Positions 57,493-64,000 of a stretch of DNA of 64,000 nucleotides are shown piece by piece (within the stretch, counting starts at the first letter, position 1; every line of letters begins with the position of its first letter). The position numbers and the translations under genes are program-made. The notes under the pieces were generated by a model, which did not search any database, was not told the DNA's origin, and was given only the letters and a program-made list of their open reading frames with translations. Location of the stretch: positions 1 through 64,000 of the forward strand of contig NZ_BAYE01000024.1 of NCBI RefSeq assembly GCF_000685095.1. Reading direction: 5' to 3'. The stretch is from Paraburkholderia caledonica NBRC 102488 (GTDB lineage Bacteria > Pseudomonadota > Gammaproteobacteria > Burkholderiales > Burkholderiaceae).

Positions 57493-57753
57493 TTACTTTG
57501 CGCGGCAGGCGTAGATGAGGCTGAGCGTGCCATTGTTCGTCGACTGGCGAACCGTGTCGAACGCGCCGCCGCAGCCTGCGACCGCCTGCTGCGAGCAGGA
57601 GTCGGAGCCGGCTGGACATTCAACGAGTGTGGTGGCGCGACCGTCGGGCAAAAACAGCGGCGCGCTGCTGCTGCAACCGCCCAGTACCGTGCTCGCTGCA
57701 GCGACCGCGAACACACAGGCACGGCGCGCGAAGAAAGAGAAGCTGCGGTTCAT
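57493..57753 (-). CDS. small lipoprotein
   Basis: 86 residues. Signal peptide with lipobox LGGC (Cys27), then a short mature part with four cysteines (VECPAGSDSCSQQAVAGC and the terminal YACRAK). Probably two disulfides in the periplasm. Short lipoproteins of this type are common in Burkholderia and unassigned. It follows the sigma-54 activator gene by 87 bases on the same strand. Confidence 0.75.
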   Translation of the reverse strand: MNRSFSFFARRACVFAVAAASTVLGGCSSSAPLFLPDGRATTLVECPAGSDSCSQQAVAGCGGAFDTVRQSTNNGTLSLIYACRAK

Positions 57754-57840
57754 GTGAAACCCCGATCACGTCTTGTTTTTGGATCACACGATTGTGCCAC
57801 GCGCCAATTGCGCTGCGTGACCCGCTGAAGGCCGGCTTTG

Positions 57841-59316
57841 TCAAATCTCGATGCCGTGCGCCGCAATCTTTTTGTAGAGCGTTGCGCGCCCCATGCCGAT
57901 CTGCGCGGCGGTGTCGACCACGCGCCCGCCGTTGGCGCGCAATGCATCGCTGAGAAAGCGCTTCTCGAACGCCGCCATTGCCTCGTTCCACGACGACGGC
58001 TGCATCGCCGGATTCCCCGGTTCGGCCACAGCCGGCGGCTGGGCGTGCGGCGCGCCTTGTATCGCGCTGAGTGCGCCGCCCTGCCCCGAACCGACGAACG
58101 GCGCAAGCGCGCGCGCATCGATCCGCTCGCTGTCAGACAACATCACGGCCCGCTCAAGCGTATTGCGCAATTCGCGCACGTTGCCCGGCCATGCGTAGGC
58201 GCACAGTAAGCGCAATGCATCGTCCTGCAGTTCGTAGTGACTGCCGCCGCGCGCCTGCGTCGACAGGTCCTCGAGCATTGCGTAGGCGAGCGCTTCAATG
58301 TCTGAAGCGCGCTCGCGCAAGGGCGGTGCGTGGATCGTCAATACGTTCAGCCGATAGAACAAGTCCGCGCGGAAACGTCCCGCCGCGACGAGCGCGGGCA
58401 AATCGGCAGAGGTCGCCGCGATGATCCGCACGTCGGCCCGCACGATCCGGTTCGAACCGAGCGGCTCGAACTCCTTGTCCTGCAAAACTCGAAGCAGCTT
58501 GCCCTGCAAGGGCAGCGGCATATCGCCGATTTCGTCGAGGAAAAGCGTGCCGCCGTTCGCCAGCTCGAACTTGCCGACGCGGCCCTTGCGATCCGCGCCC
58601 GTGTACGCGCCGGGCGCCGCGCCGAAGAACTCGACTTCGAGCAACGTGTCCGGAATCGCCGCCACGTTCACCGTCACGAGCGGCTGGTTTGCGCGCGCCG
58701 AGCCGCCGTGGATTGCATGCGCGAGCAGTTCCTTGCCGGTGCCGGTCTCCCCAAGCAAAAGAACCGGCGATTCGAGTTGCGCCGCACGGCGCGCCTGGCG
58801 CTTGACCTCCAGGCTGGCCGCGCTCGTGCCGACAAAACTGCCGAAGGTGTACTTGGCCCGGCGCGCCTGCGCAAGCGACTTGCGCGTCGCGATCAATTCT
58901 TCCTGGACGCGCGAATAGTGCGAAAAAAGCGGTGTGAGCGCCTTCAGTTCGTCAAACAGCGCGAAACCGACGGCGCCCACTGTTTCGCCTGCGTCGTCTT
59001 TCAGCGGCAGGCGCGTGACGACGAGCGGCTCACGATCCGTTTCCAGAATGTCGAGCAGAATCGGCTTGCCCGTCTTCACGACTTCGCGCATCAGGCTGTT
59101 TGGGATCACCGCTTCGCAATCCCGGCCGATCGCCTGCTCGGGATCCGCAAAGCCGAACCGCGCCGCGTAACGCTTGTTGATCCAGACTACGCGCGCCTCG
59201 GCGTCGACAATGAACGTGCCTTCGCTGAAGTTCTCGAAAGTGCGGAACAGCGAATCCATCGCGCGACGCAGGACGTCGCTATAGGTGGCGGGGAGCCCCG
59301 CCCAGTCGTTCATCAT
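57841..59316 (-). CDS. sigma-54-dependent activator with PAS sensor
   Basis: 491 residues from ATG 59316 (MMNDWAGLPATY). A PAS domain at about 20-125 (EGTFIVDAEARVVWINKRYA) is followed by a AAA+ domain with Walker A GETGTGKE, the sigma-54 contact loop GAYTGA, Walker B GGTLFLDEIGD and an arginine finger region. A Fis-type helix-turn-helix closes it (VVDTAAQIGMGRATLYKKIA). It is divergent from a GntP-type transporter that has a -24/-12 promoter. The pair resembles the arrangement known for 3-hydroxybutyrate use in Pseudomonas, but that link is inference. Confidence 0.93.
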   Translation of the reverse strand: MMNDWAGLPATYSDVLRRAMDSLFRTFENFSEGTFIVDAEARVVWINKRYAARFGFADPEQAIGRDCEAVIPNSLMREVVKTGKPILLDILETDREPLVVTRLPLKDDAGETVGAVGFALFDELKALTPLFSHYSRVQEELIATRKSLAQARRAKYTFGSFVGTSAASLEVKRQARRAAQLESPVLLLGETGTGKELLAHAIHGGSARANQPLVTVNVAAIPDTLLEVEFFGAAPGAYTGADRKGRVGKFELANGGTLFLDEIGDMPLPLQGKLLRVLQDKEFEPLGSNRIVRADVRIIAATSADLPALVAAGRFRADLFYRLNVLTIHAPPLRERASDIEALAYAMLEDLSTQARGGSHYELQDDALRLLCAYAWPGNVRELRNTLERAVMLSDSERIDARALAPFVGSGQGGALSAIQGAPHAQPPAVAEPGNPAMQPSSWNEAMAAFEKRFLSDALRANGGRVVDTAAQIGMGRATLYKKIAAHGIEI

Positions 59317-59350
59317 GTTGTAGCTGTCTCCGGCTATCGTTCTATTAGTC

Positions 59351-59499
59351 GCTTGTCTCAATTTGTGGACAAGCTTATCTCATCTAAGAGATCGCCCACA
59401 AGCCTGCACAACAACGGCCCCGCCGTGACGCCAGTATGCATGGAGCAATTTACGTCCCTGTTTGGAGACGTTTAGGTACAATCTGCGGCAACACGTCTC
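59351..59499. promoter_or_regulatory. candidate activator-binding inverted repeats
   Basis: GCTTGTC-N10-GACAAGC at 59351-59374 and GAGACGT-N21-ACGTCTC at 59465-59499 are perfect inverted repeats. They lie 56-204 bases before the -24/-12 element, the usual range for enhancer sites of sigma-54 activators. The first one sits just ahead of the activator gene and could also autoregulate. Confidence 0.5.
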
Positions 59500-59554
59500 A
59501 TGGTTTCGTCCGCTTCGGCCCCGCGCATCGGCGCGCGAGCCGTTATCGGGCGCA

Positions 59555-59570
59555 TGGCATGGAACCTGCA
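59555..59570 (+). promoter_or_regulatory. sigma-54 (-24/-12) promoter of the GntP-type gene
   Basis: TGGCATGGAACCTGCA has the invariant GG and GC at the exact sigma-54 spacing (consensus TGGCACG-N4-TTGCA). It lies 70 bases before the transporter ATG and next to a divergent sigma-54 activator. Confidence 0.8.
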
Positions 59571-59640
59571 TTCGCGGGCGCCGTGCCGTGTCTAGCTGAG
59601 ACGGCGTACACGTAGAACAAACCAAGCTTCTGGAGACTCA

Positions 59641-61041
59641 ATGTCCTTTGTCATCGTCCTTGCCGCGCTGGCGTTTCTGATGTTCGCCGCGTATCGCGGC
59701 TACAGCGTCATTCTCTTCGCTCCTATCGCCGCACTTGGCGCCGTCCTTCTGGTCGATCCGGCCGCCGTTGCACCGGTTTTCACCGGCATCTTCATGGAGA
59801 AGATGGTCGGCTTCGTCAAGCTTTACTTCCCCGTATTCCTGCTGGGCGCCGTCTTTGGCAAGGTGATCGAACTATCCGGTTTCTCGGAGTCGATCGTGGC
59901 CGCCGCGATTCGCTACATTGGCCGCTCGCGCGCGAACGCCGTCATCGTCGCTGTGTGCGCGCTGCTTACCTACGGCGGCGTATCGCTGTTCGTGGTGGTG
60001 TTCGCGGTCTATCCGTTTGCTGCTGAGCTGTATCGCCAGAGCAATATTCCAAAGCGCCTGATGCCTGGCGCCATTGCACTGGGCGCGTTCTCGTTCACGA
60101 TGGACTCGCTGCCCGGCACGCCGCAAATCCAGAACATCATTCCGACGACGTTCTTCAAGACGACCTCGTGGGCCGCGCCCGCGCTGGGCGTGATCGGCTC
60201 GCTGTTCATTATCGTGGTGGGCCTCAGCTATCTCGAATGGCGCCGCCGCGCCGCGATGGCAACCGGCGAAGGCTATGGCACGGAACTCGTCAACGAACCG
60301 GAACGCGTCGAGTCGAAGCAACTGCCGCATCCGTTGCTCGCGGTCGCGCCGCTGGTGCTGGTCGGCGTGGCGAACTTCGTGCTGACTCGCTGGATTCCCA
60401 CGGCGTACGGCGCTTCGTACACCATCGCGCCGGACATCCTGCCGGGCGTCCACGCGCCGCTCACCACGACGATCAAAACGGTCGTGGCGATCTGGGCTGT
60501 CGAAGGCGCGCTGCTGCTCGGCATCGTCATGGTCGTGCTGACAGCGTTCGGCCGGGTGCGCGAGCGCTTTGCGGTCGGCACCAAGGCGGCAGTGGCCGGC
60601 GCGCTGCTGGCGTCGCTGAATACCGCTTCCGAATATGGCTTCGGCGGTGTCATCGCCGCATTGCCGGGTTTCCTCGTGGTGAGCGACGCGCTGAAAAGCA
60701 TTCCGAACCCGCTCGTCAACGCAGCCGTGTCGGTCAGTTCGCTGGCGGGCATTACGGGTTCTGCGTCCGGCGGTATGAGCATCGCGCTCGCGGCCATGTC
60801 GGACGTGTTCATCAAGGGCGCGGAGGCTGCGCATATTCCGATGGAAGTGCTGCACCGCGTAGTAGCAATGGCAAGCGGCGGCATGGACACGCTGCCGCAC
60901 AACGGCGCGGTCATCACGCTGCTGGCGGTGACCGGATTGACGCATCGTCAGTCCTATCGCGACATCTTCGCGGTGACGGTCATCAAGACGCTGGCTGTTT
61001 TCTTCGTGATCGCCGTTTATTACACGACCGGGCTCGTTTAA
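59641..61041 (+). CDS. GntP-family organic acid:H+ symporter
   Basis: 466 residues, about 12-14 membrane helices from residue 3 on. GntP features include LLTYGGVSLFVVVFAVYPFA, FTMDSLPGTPQIQNIIPTTF, SEYGFGGVIAALPGF and ASGGMDTLPHNGAVITLL. The family imports gluconate, 3-hydroxybutyrate, short acids or D-serine. TGGAGAC precedes the start. Control by the divergent sigma-54 activator is well supported by promoter and gene order. 3-Hydroxybutyrate would fit with the phaZ gene elsewhere in the window; gluconate is also possible. Confidence 0.9.
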   Translation: MSFVIVLAALAFLMFAAYRGYSVILFAPIAALGAVLLVDPAAVAPVFTGIFMEKMVGFVKLYFPVFLLGAVFGKVIELSGFSESIVAAAIRYIGRSRANAVIVAVCALLTYGGVSLFVVVFAVYPFAAELYRQSNIPKRLMPGAIALGAFSFTMDSLPGTPQIQNIIPTTFFKTTSWAAPALGVIGSLFIIVVGLSYLEWRRRAAMATGEGYGTELVNEPERVESKQLPHPLLAVAPLVLVGVANFVLTRWIPTAYGASYTIAPDILPGVHAPLTTTIKTVVAIWAVEGALLLGIVMVVLTAFGRVRERFAVGTKAAVAGALLASLNTASEYGFGGVIAALPGFLVVSDALKSIPNPLVNAAVSVSSLAGITGSASGGMSIALAAMSDVFIKGAEAAHIPMEVLHRVVAMASGGMDTLPHNGAVITLLAVTGLTHRQSYRDIFAVTVIKTLAVFFVIAVYYTTGLV

Positions 61042-61058
61042 GCGCGGGCTTGCAGGGG

Positions 61059-61086
61059 ACGATGCCGGCCGCCTTGCCGGCATCGT
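61059..61086 (+). terminator. hairpin after the GntP-type gene
   Basis: ACGATGCCGGC (61059-61069) pairs with GCCGGCATCGT (61076-61086), an 11-bp stem with a 6-base loop followed by GAGTTTTG. It lies 18 bases after the stop and should at least partly separate the transporter from ridA. Confidence 0.8.
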
Positions 61087-61143
61087 GAGTTTTGATCGGT
61101 TATCTTGTCAGCCTGACATTCGAAGCCATGACCGGCATTCCCC

Positions 61144-61545
61144 ATGAGCTCAACCCCCGCTTTCTGGATGATTCCCGGCGCTCCTACGCCGGTCGGCCCG
61201 TTTTCCCACGCCACTGAAGCCGACGGCTGGGTTTTCCTCACGGGCCAGATGCCGACCTCCCCCACCGACGACGCCGCACCGCTTCCCGAAGGCGTAGTCG
61301 CGCAGACCCGTCGCGTGATGGACAACCTCGTGCTGGTTCTCAAGGGTCTTGATCTCGGCCTGCAACACGTGGTCGCCGCACGCATTTTCCTGACGGAGTT
61401 CAAGCGCGATTACGCCGCGATGAACGAAATCTACCGCGTGTACTTTCCCGCCGACGCGCTGCCGGCGCGTACCTGCATCGGCGTGACCGCGCTGGCGCGC
61501 GACGCACTGGTGGAAATCGACTTCATCGCACGACGGCCGGGCTGA
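61144..61545 (+). CDS. ridA: RidA/YjgF-family enamine/imine deaminase
   Basis: 133 residues. The trimer-cleft residues are present: the N-terminal PVGPFSHATEADGWVFLTGQ and the catalytic Arg in PARTCIGVTALARDALVEID. RidA-type proteins hydrolyse reactive enamines/imines from amino acid metabolism. It follows the GntP-type transporter by about 100 bases on the same strand, behind a hairpin, so co-transcription is uncertain. The sub-branch (RidA or Rid2-7) is not resolved. Confidence 0.88.
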   Translation: MSSTPAFWMIPGAPTPVGPFSHATEADGWVFLTGQMPTSPTDDAAPLPEGVVAQTRRVMDNLVLVLKGLDLGLQHVVAARIFLTEFKRDYAAMNEIYRVYFPADALPARTCIGVTALARDALVEIDFIARRPG

Positions 61546-61573
61546 TCGACAACGGCGTGCGTGGTCAATGCGG

Positions 61574-62105
61574 TCAATGCGTCGACGGCTCGTCGACGCC
61601 GTAGTGATCGCACAGAGCCTCGTGCAACGACACGGCGCGCTCGTCCATTTCGGTCGTCCAGCTTTCGCTGTCGTCGCACAGCCGCTGTAACTGCCTGCAC
61701 TCTTCAACGAACTTCGGCTCCTGCACGATCTCGAACGCGCCGCTCGCGCTATGCGCCCAGCCGGCCAACGCCTGCCGGTCTTCTTCATCGACAATGGCGA
61801 GTAGCCGCGGCAGATCGTTTTTCAAGTGCGCAAAAACAGCCACCATCAGCATCAATGATGCCGATTGTCGCGAGATAGACCCGTTGCTGGCGCTTCGCAG
61901 TCTTCGCGAGCGACGCGAACGCGTATTCGAGTGGCTCTTGACTACGATCAAGGATTTTCTGCATCAGATCACGTGCGTGCGGTTCGCGCAGGCAGACCAT
62001 TGCGATCTTTAGCGGACTGCGTCTGCTGGCCTGTACCGGCGCAGTGTAGTCACTTTGACGGTGTCGCGCGATGCATCCGGCACTTTTAACGCGGTCTGCC
62101 GTCAA
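61574..62105 (-). pseudogene. probable frameshifted Hpt-containing gene
   Basis: Two frames overlap. The downstream one (from about 61852 leftward) has AHLKNDLPRLLAIVDEEDRQ and the Hpt-like core LAGWAHSASGAFEIV, with a plausible phospho-histidine, then LHEALCDHY. It aligns well with the intact Hpt protein at 6132-6527. The upstream frame (from 62105) gives LKIAMVCLREPHARDLMQKI and EYAFASLAKTAKRQQRVYLA before running off. Joining them at the TTTTT near 61832-61842 would give one protein. It could be the tail of a lost BvgS-like kinase or a stand-alone Hpt. Neither frame alone has a good ribosome site. Confidence 0.4.
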
Positions 62106-62170
62106 GGCGTTCGCGAACCCTGTATTAACGGCGCCACGGGCTGAAACCTGAGTGGATTAGTGGGAAACCC

Positions 62171-62198
62171 TCAAGGCGCCCGCACTTCATGCCGATAT
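62171..62198 (+). promoter_or_regulatory. FliA (sigma-28)-like promoter of the Aer-like gene
   Basis: TCAAG at 62171 is followed, 16 bases after TCAA, by GCCGATAT (62191-62198), seven of eight matches to the -10 consensus GCCGATAA. The ATG lies 57 bases later. The -35 part is weak. Confidence 0.4.
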
Positions 62199-62255
62199 TC
62201 CTTGCAACACTGTAAGACCGCGCACTGTGCGGGGTAAGCACCAGCAAGGAAAGTC

Positions 62256-63950
62256 ATGCGCAATAACCAGCCTGTCACCGGGCAAGAGTACGAATTCCCG
62301 TCGTCGCAAATGCTTGTTTCCGCGACCGACCTGACCGGCCGCATCGAATATTGCAATCCGGCTTTTATCGCCGTGTCCGGCTATACCCATGAAGAGCTCG
62401 TTGGCCAGCCGCACAATCTGATCCGTCATCCGGACATGCCGCGCGAAGCGTTCGCGGACATGTGGGCAACGATTCGCGATGGACGCCCGTGGACTGCGCT
62501 CGTCAAGAACCGCCGCAAGAACGGCGACCACTATTGGGTTCATGCGAACGTCACGCCGGTGGTCAAGAAAGGCGCCGTGGTGGGCTACCTCAGTGTGCGA
62601 GTGAAGCCGGCGCGCGACGCCGTGCGCGCTGCCGAAGCGTTGTACTCCCGCATGCGCACGGGCGAGGCGCGCGGAATAAAGCTGCGTCGCGGCATGATCG
62701 TGCGCACGGGCTTGGCTGGTCGGCTGCAAGCACTGACGCGTCTGCCCGTGGCGACGCGCGCCGCTTTCGGCTATGCGCTCACGCCGCTCGCGCTCGCGGC
62801 GGCCGGCCTCGCGGCCTGGCAAGGCGCGCCGCCAACGCCGTTCTGGATCGCGTTCGGCGTGGCTAGTGCCTTCAGTCTGGTTTCATGGTGTCTGCTCGCG
62901 CGGCATGTGGCTGCGCCGGTGCGCGACATGAGCGGATTCGCGACCCGGCTCGCCGCAGGAGATCTGACTGTCGATCTGGAGATCGCGCGTCACGACGACC
63001 TGGGCGATGTGCTGCAAGCATTGACTCAGTTGAGGGCCAACCTGGCCGCGATCGTCCATGACGTGCGCGAGCAGATCAACGGCATGCTCGATAACGCGCG
63101 GGAGATTTCGAGCGGCAACGTGGACCTCGCTCGCCGTACGGAACTGCAGGCCGCCTCGCTCGAAGAAACCGCCGCCACGATGGAAGAGCTGACCACCACC
63201 GTGCAAGCGAACGCCGACGCCAGCGTGCGCGCGCTCGACCTCGCGAAAGACGCGCAGGCCGCGGCGGCCGAAGGCGGCAAGATCGCCGGCCAGGTCGAGC
63301 AGACCATGGCGGCCATCACGGCCGCATCGCGGCGCATTGCCGACATAACCGGCGTGATCGACGGTATCGCTTTCCAGACCAACATTCTGGCGCTGAACGC
63401 CGCCGTCGAAGCGGCGCGCGCGGGCGAAGCAGGCCGCTCATTCGCCGTGGTCGCGGGCGAGGTGCGGATGCTTGCGCAACGTTGCGCGGCGTCGTCGAAG
63501 GAGATCAAATCCGTGGTCGAGGCAAGCGCGGCGGAAGTCGCGGCGGGCACCGACCTGGTAGCGCGCACCACCTCTCAAATGCGTGCAATCGACGAAGCGG
63601 TCGAGCGGGTGTCGTCGATCATCGTGGAAGTGGCGAACGCGAGCAGCGAACAGGCCGAGGGCATTCGCCAGGTGAATCAGGCCGTTTCGCATCTCGATGG
63701 CGCGACCCAGCAGAACGCCGCGCTCGTCGAGCAGGCGGCGGCCACGGCACAGCGTCTCGCCGCGCAGGCGGACGTGCTAAGCGAGGCAGTACGTCTGTTC
63801 ACGGTTGCGGACACGGCGCCTGCATCGCGCATTGTTGCTCGCACGCGTCAGCGCGCGCCCGCTAATGCTGCGCACGAGCCAGCATCTGCAGTGACGCTTG
63901 CGCATGCACAGCGCGATGCTCATGACGAGGCGGTCCCGGTTGTCCATTGA
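62256..63950 (+). CDS. aer: Aer-like aerotaxis/energy receptor (PAS chemoreceptor)
   Basis: 564 residues. The N-terminal PAS domain (about 15-125) has IEYCNPAFIAVSGYTHEELV and NLIRHPDMPREAFADMW, the FAD-pocket pattern of Aer. Two close membrane helices at about 170-215 are followed by HAMP (APVRDMSGFATRLAAGDLTV) and the signalling hairpin with AFQTNILALNAAVEAARAGE. There is no periplasmic sensor domain. It should sense redox or oxygen through bound FAD and steer motility. The last roughly 50 residues are low complexity. Confidence 0.93.
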   Translation: MRNNQPVTGQEYEFPSSQMLVSATDLTGRIEYCNPAFIAVSGYTHEELVGQPHNLIRHPDMPREAFADMWATIRDGRPWTALVKNRRKNGDHYWVHANVTPVVKKGAVVGYLSVRVKPARDAVRAAEALYSRMRTGEARGIKLRRGMIVRTGLAGRLQALTRLPVATRAAFGYALTPLALAAAGLAAWQGAPPTPFWIAFGVASAFSLVSWCLLARHVAAPVRDMSGFATRLAAGDLTVDLEIARHDDLGDVLQALTQLRANLAAIVHDVREQINGMLDNAREISSGNVDLARRTELQAASLEETAATMEELTTTVQANADASVRALDLAKDAQAAAAEGGKIAGQVEQTMAAITAASRRIADITGVIDGIAFQTNILALNAAVEAARAGEAGRSFAVVAGEVRMLAQRCAASSKEIKSVVEASAAEVAAGTDLVARTTSQMRAIDEAVERVSSIIVEVANASSEQAEGIRQVNQAVSHLDGATQQNAALVEQAAATAQRLAAQADVLSEAVRLFTVADTAPASRIVARTRQRAPANAAHEPASAVTLAHAQRDAHDEAVPVVH

Positions 63951-64000
63951 TGCCGCATCGAGGTTGCATTGAAGTCGCATTGATCCGATGGATCGGCATT

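Overview
The window looks like chromosomal DNA of a Paraburkholderia/Burkholderia-type betaproteobacterium. Evidence: uniformly high G+C, strong GC-rich third positions, a prpC/prpD/acnA block, a Burkholderia-type H-NS protein, an intracellular PHB depolymerase, and many transport and sugar-acid catabolic genes of the kind carried on the second replicon of this group. I see no rRNA, tRNA, CRISPR array, insertion sequence, integrase or phage gene. Genus and replicon are inferred, not proven.

0-8.4 kb: the end of 2-methylcitrate synthase (prpC), a small secreted MliC-like protein, 2-methylcitrate dehydratase (prpD) and aconitase (acnA), closed by a strong terminator. These form a propionate/2-methylcitrate block. 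Leftward from 7.2 kb lies a three-gene set (NarL-type response regulator, stand-alone Hpt protein, membrane protein) with no kinase beside it, then an OmpA-type lipoprotein. 8.5-14.8 kb: a complete polyamine-type ABC importer, with a tandem palindrome between the binding-protein and permease genes, divergent from a MocR/GabR-type regulator. 14.8-25 kb: a giant AsmA-like (DUF748) envelope protein, a DUF1254/DUF1214 lipoprotein, a copper-exporting ATPase behind a textbook CueR operator, and a chemoreceptor.

25-36.5 kb: glutathione transferase, PHB depolymerase, flavin reductase, 3-hydroxyacyl-CoA dehydrogenase, several small proteins (one a 52-residue ORF with an unusual repeated promoter motif), a broken mgtC gene, an AGE-family sugar epimerase, a cold-shock protein and a second chemoreceptor. 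36.7-43.6 kb: a thioesterase, then a compact leftward operon for a non-phosphorylative aldose pathway of the L-fucose type (aldose dehydrogenase, lactonase, split UxaA-type dehydratase, SDR, FAH-type hydrolase), divergent from an IclR regulator.

43.6-54.5 kb: a hypothetical protein, a Pat-type protein acetyltransferase, a LysR regulator, peptide release factor 3, and a four-gene operon joining a formaldehyde-activating-enzyme homologue to an aldo/keto reductase, an aldehyde dehydrogenase and an MFS transporter. 54.5-64 kb: a structured non-coding stretch, an H-NS protein, a serine hydrolase, small proteins, a sigma-54 activator divergent from a GntP-family transporter that has a good -24/-12 promoter, RidA, a degraded Hpt-like gene and an Aer-like receptor. 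All three chemoreceptor genes have FliA-like promoter sequences upstream, so they probably belong to one motility regulon. The most unusual items are the Fae operon, the UxaA-type aldose operon, the structured element near 54.8 kb and the twin motif at 30.2 kb.
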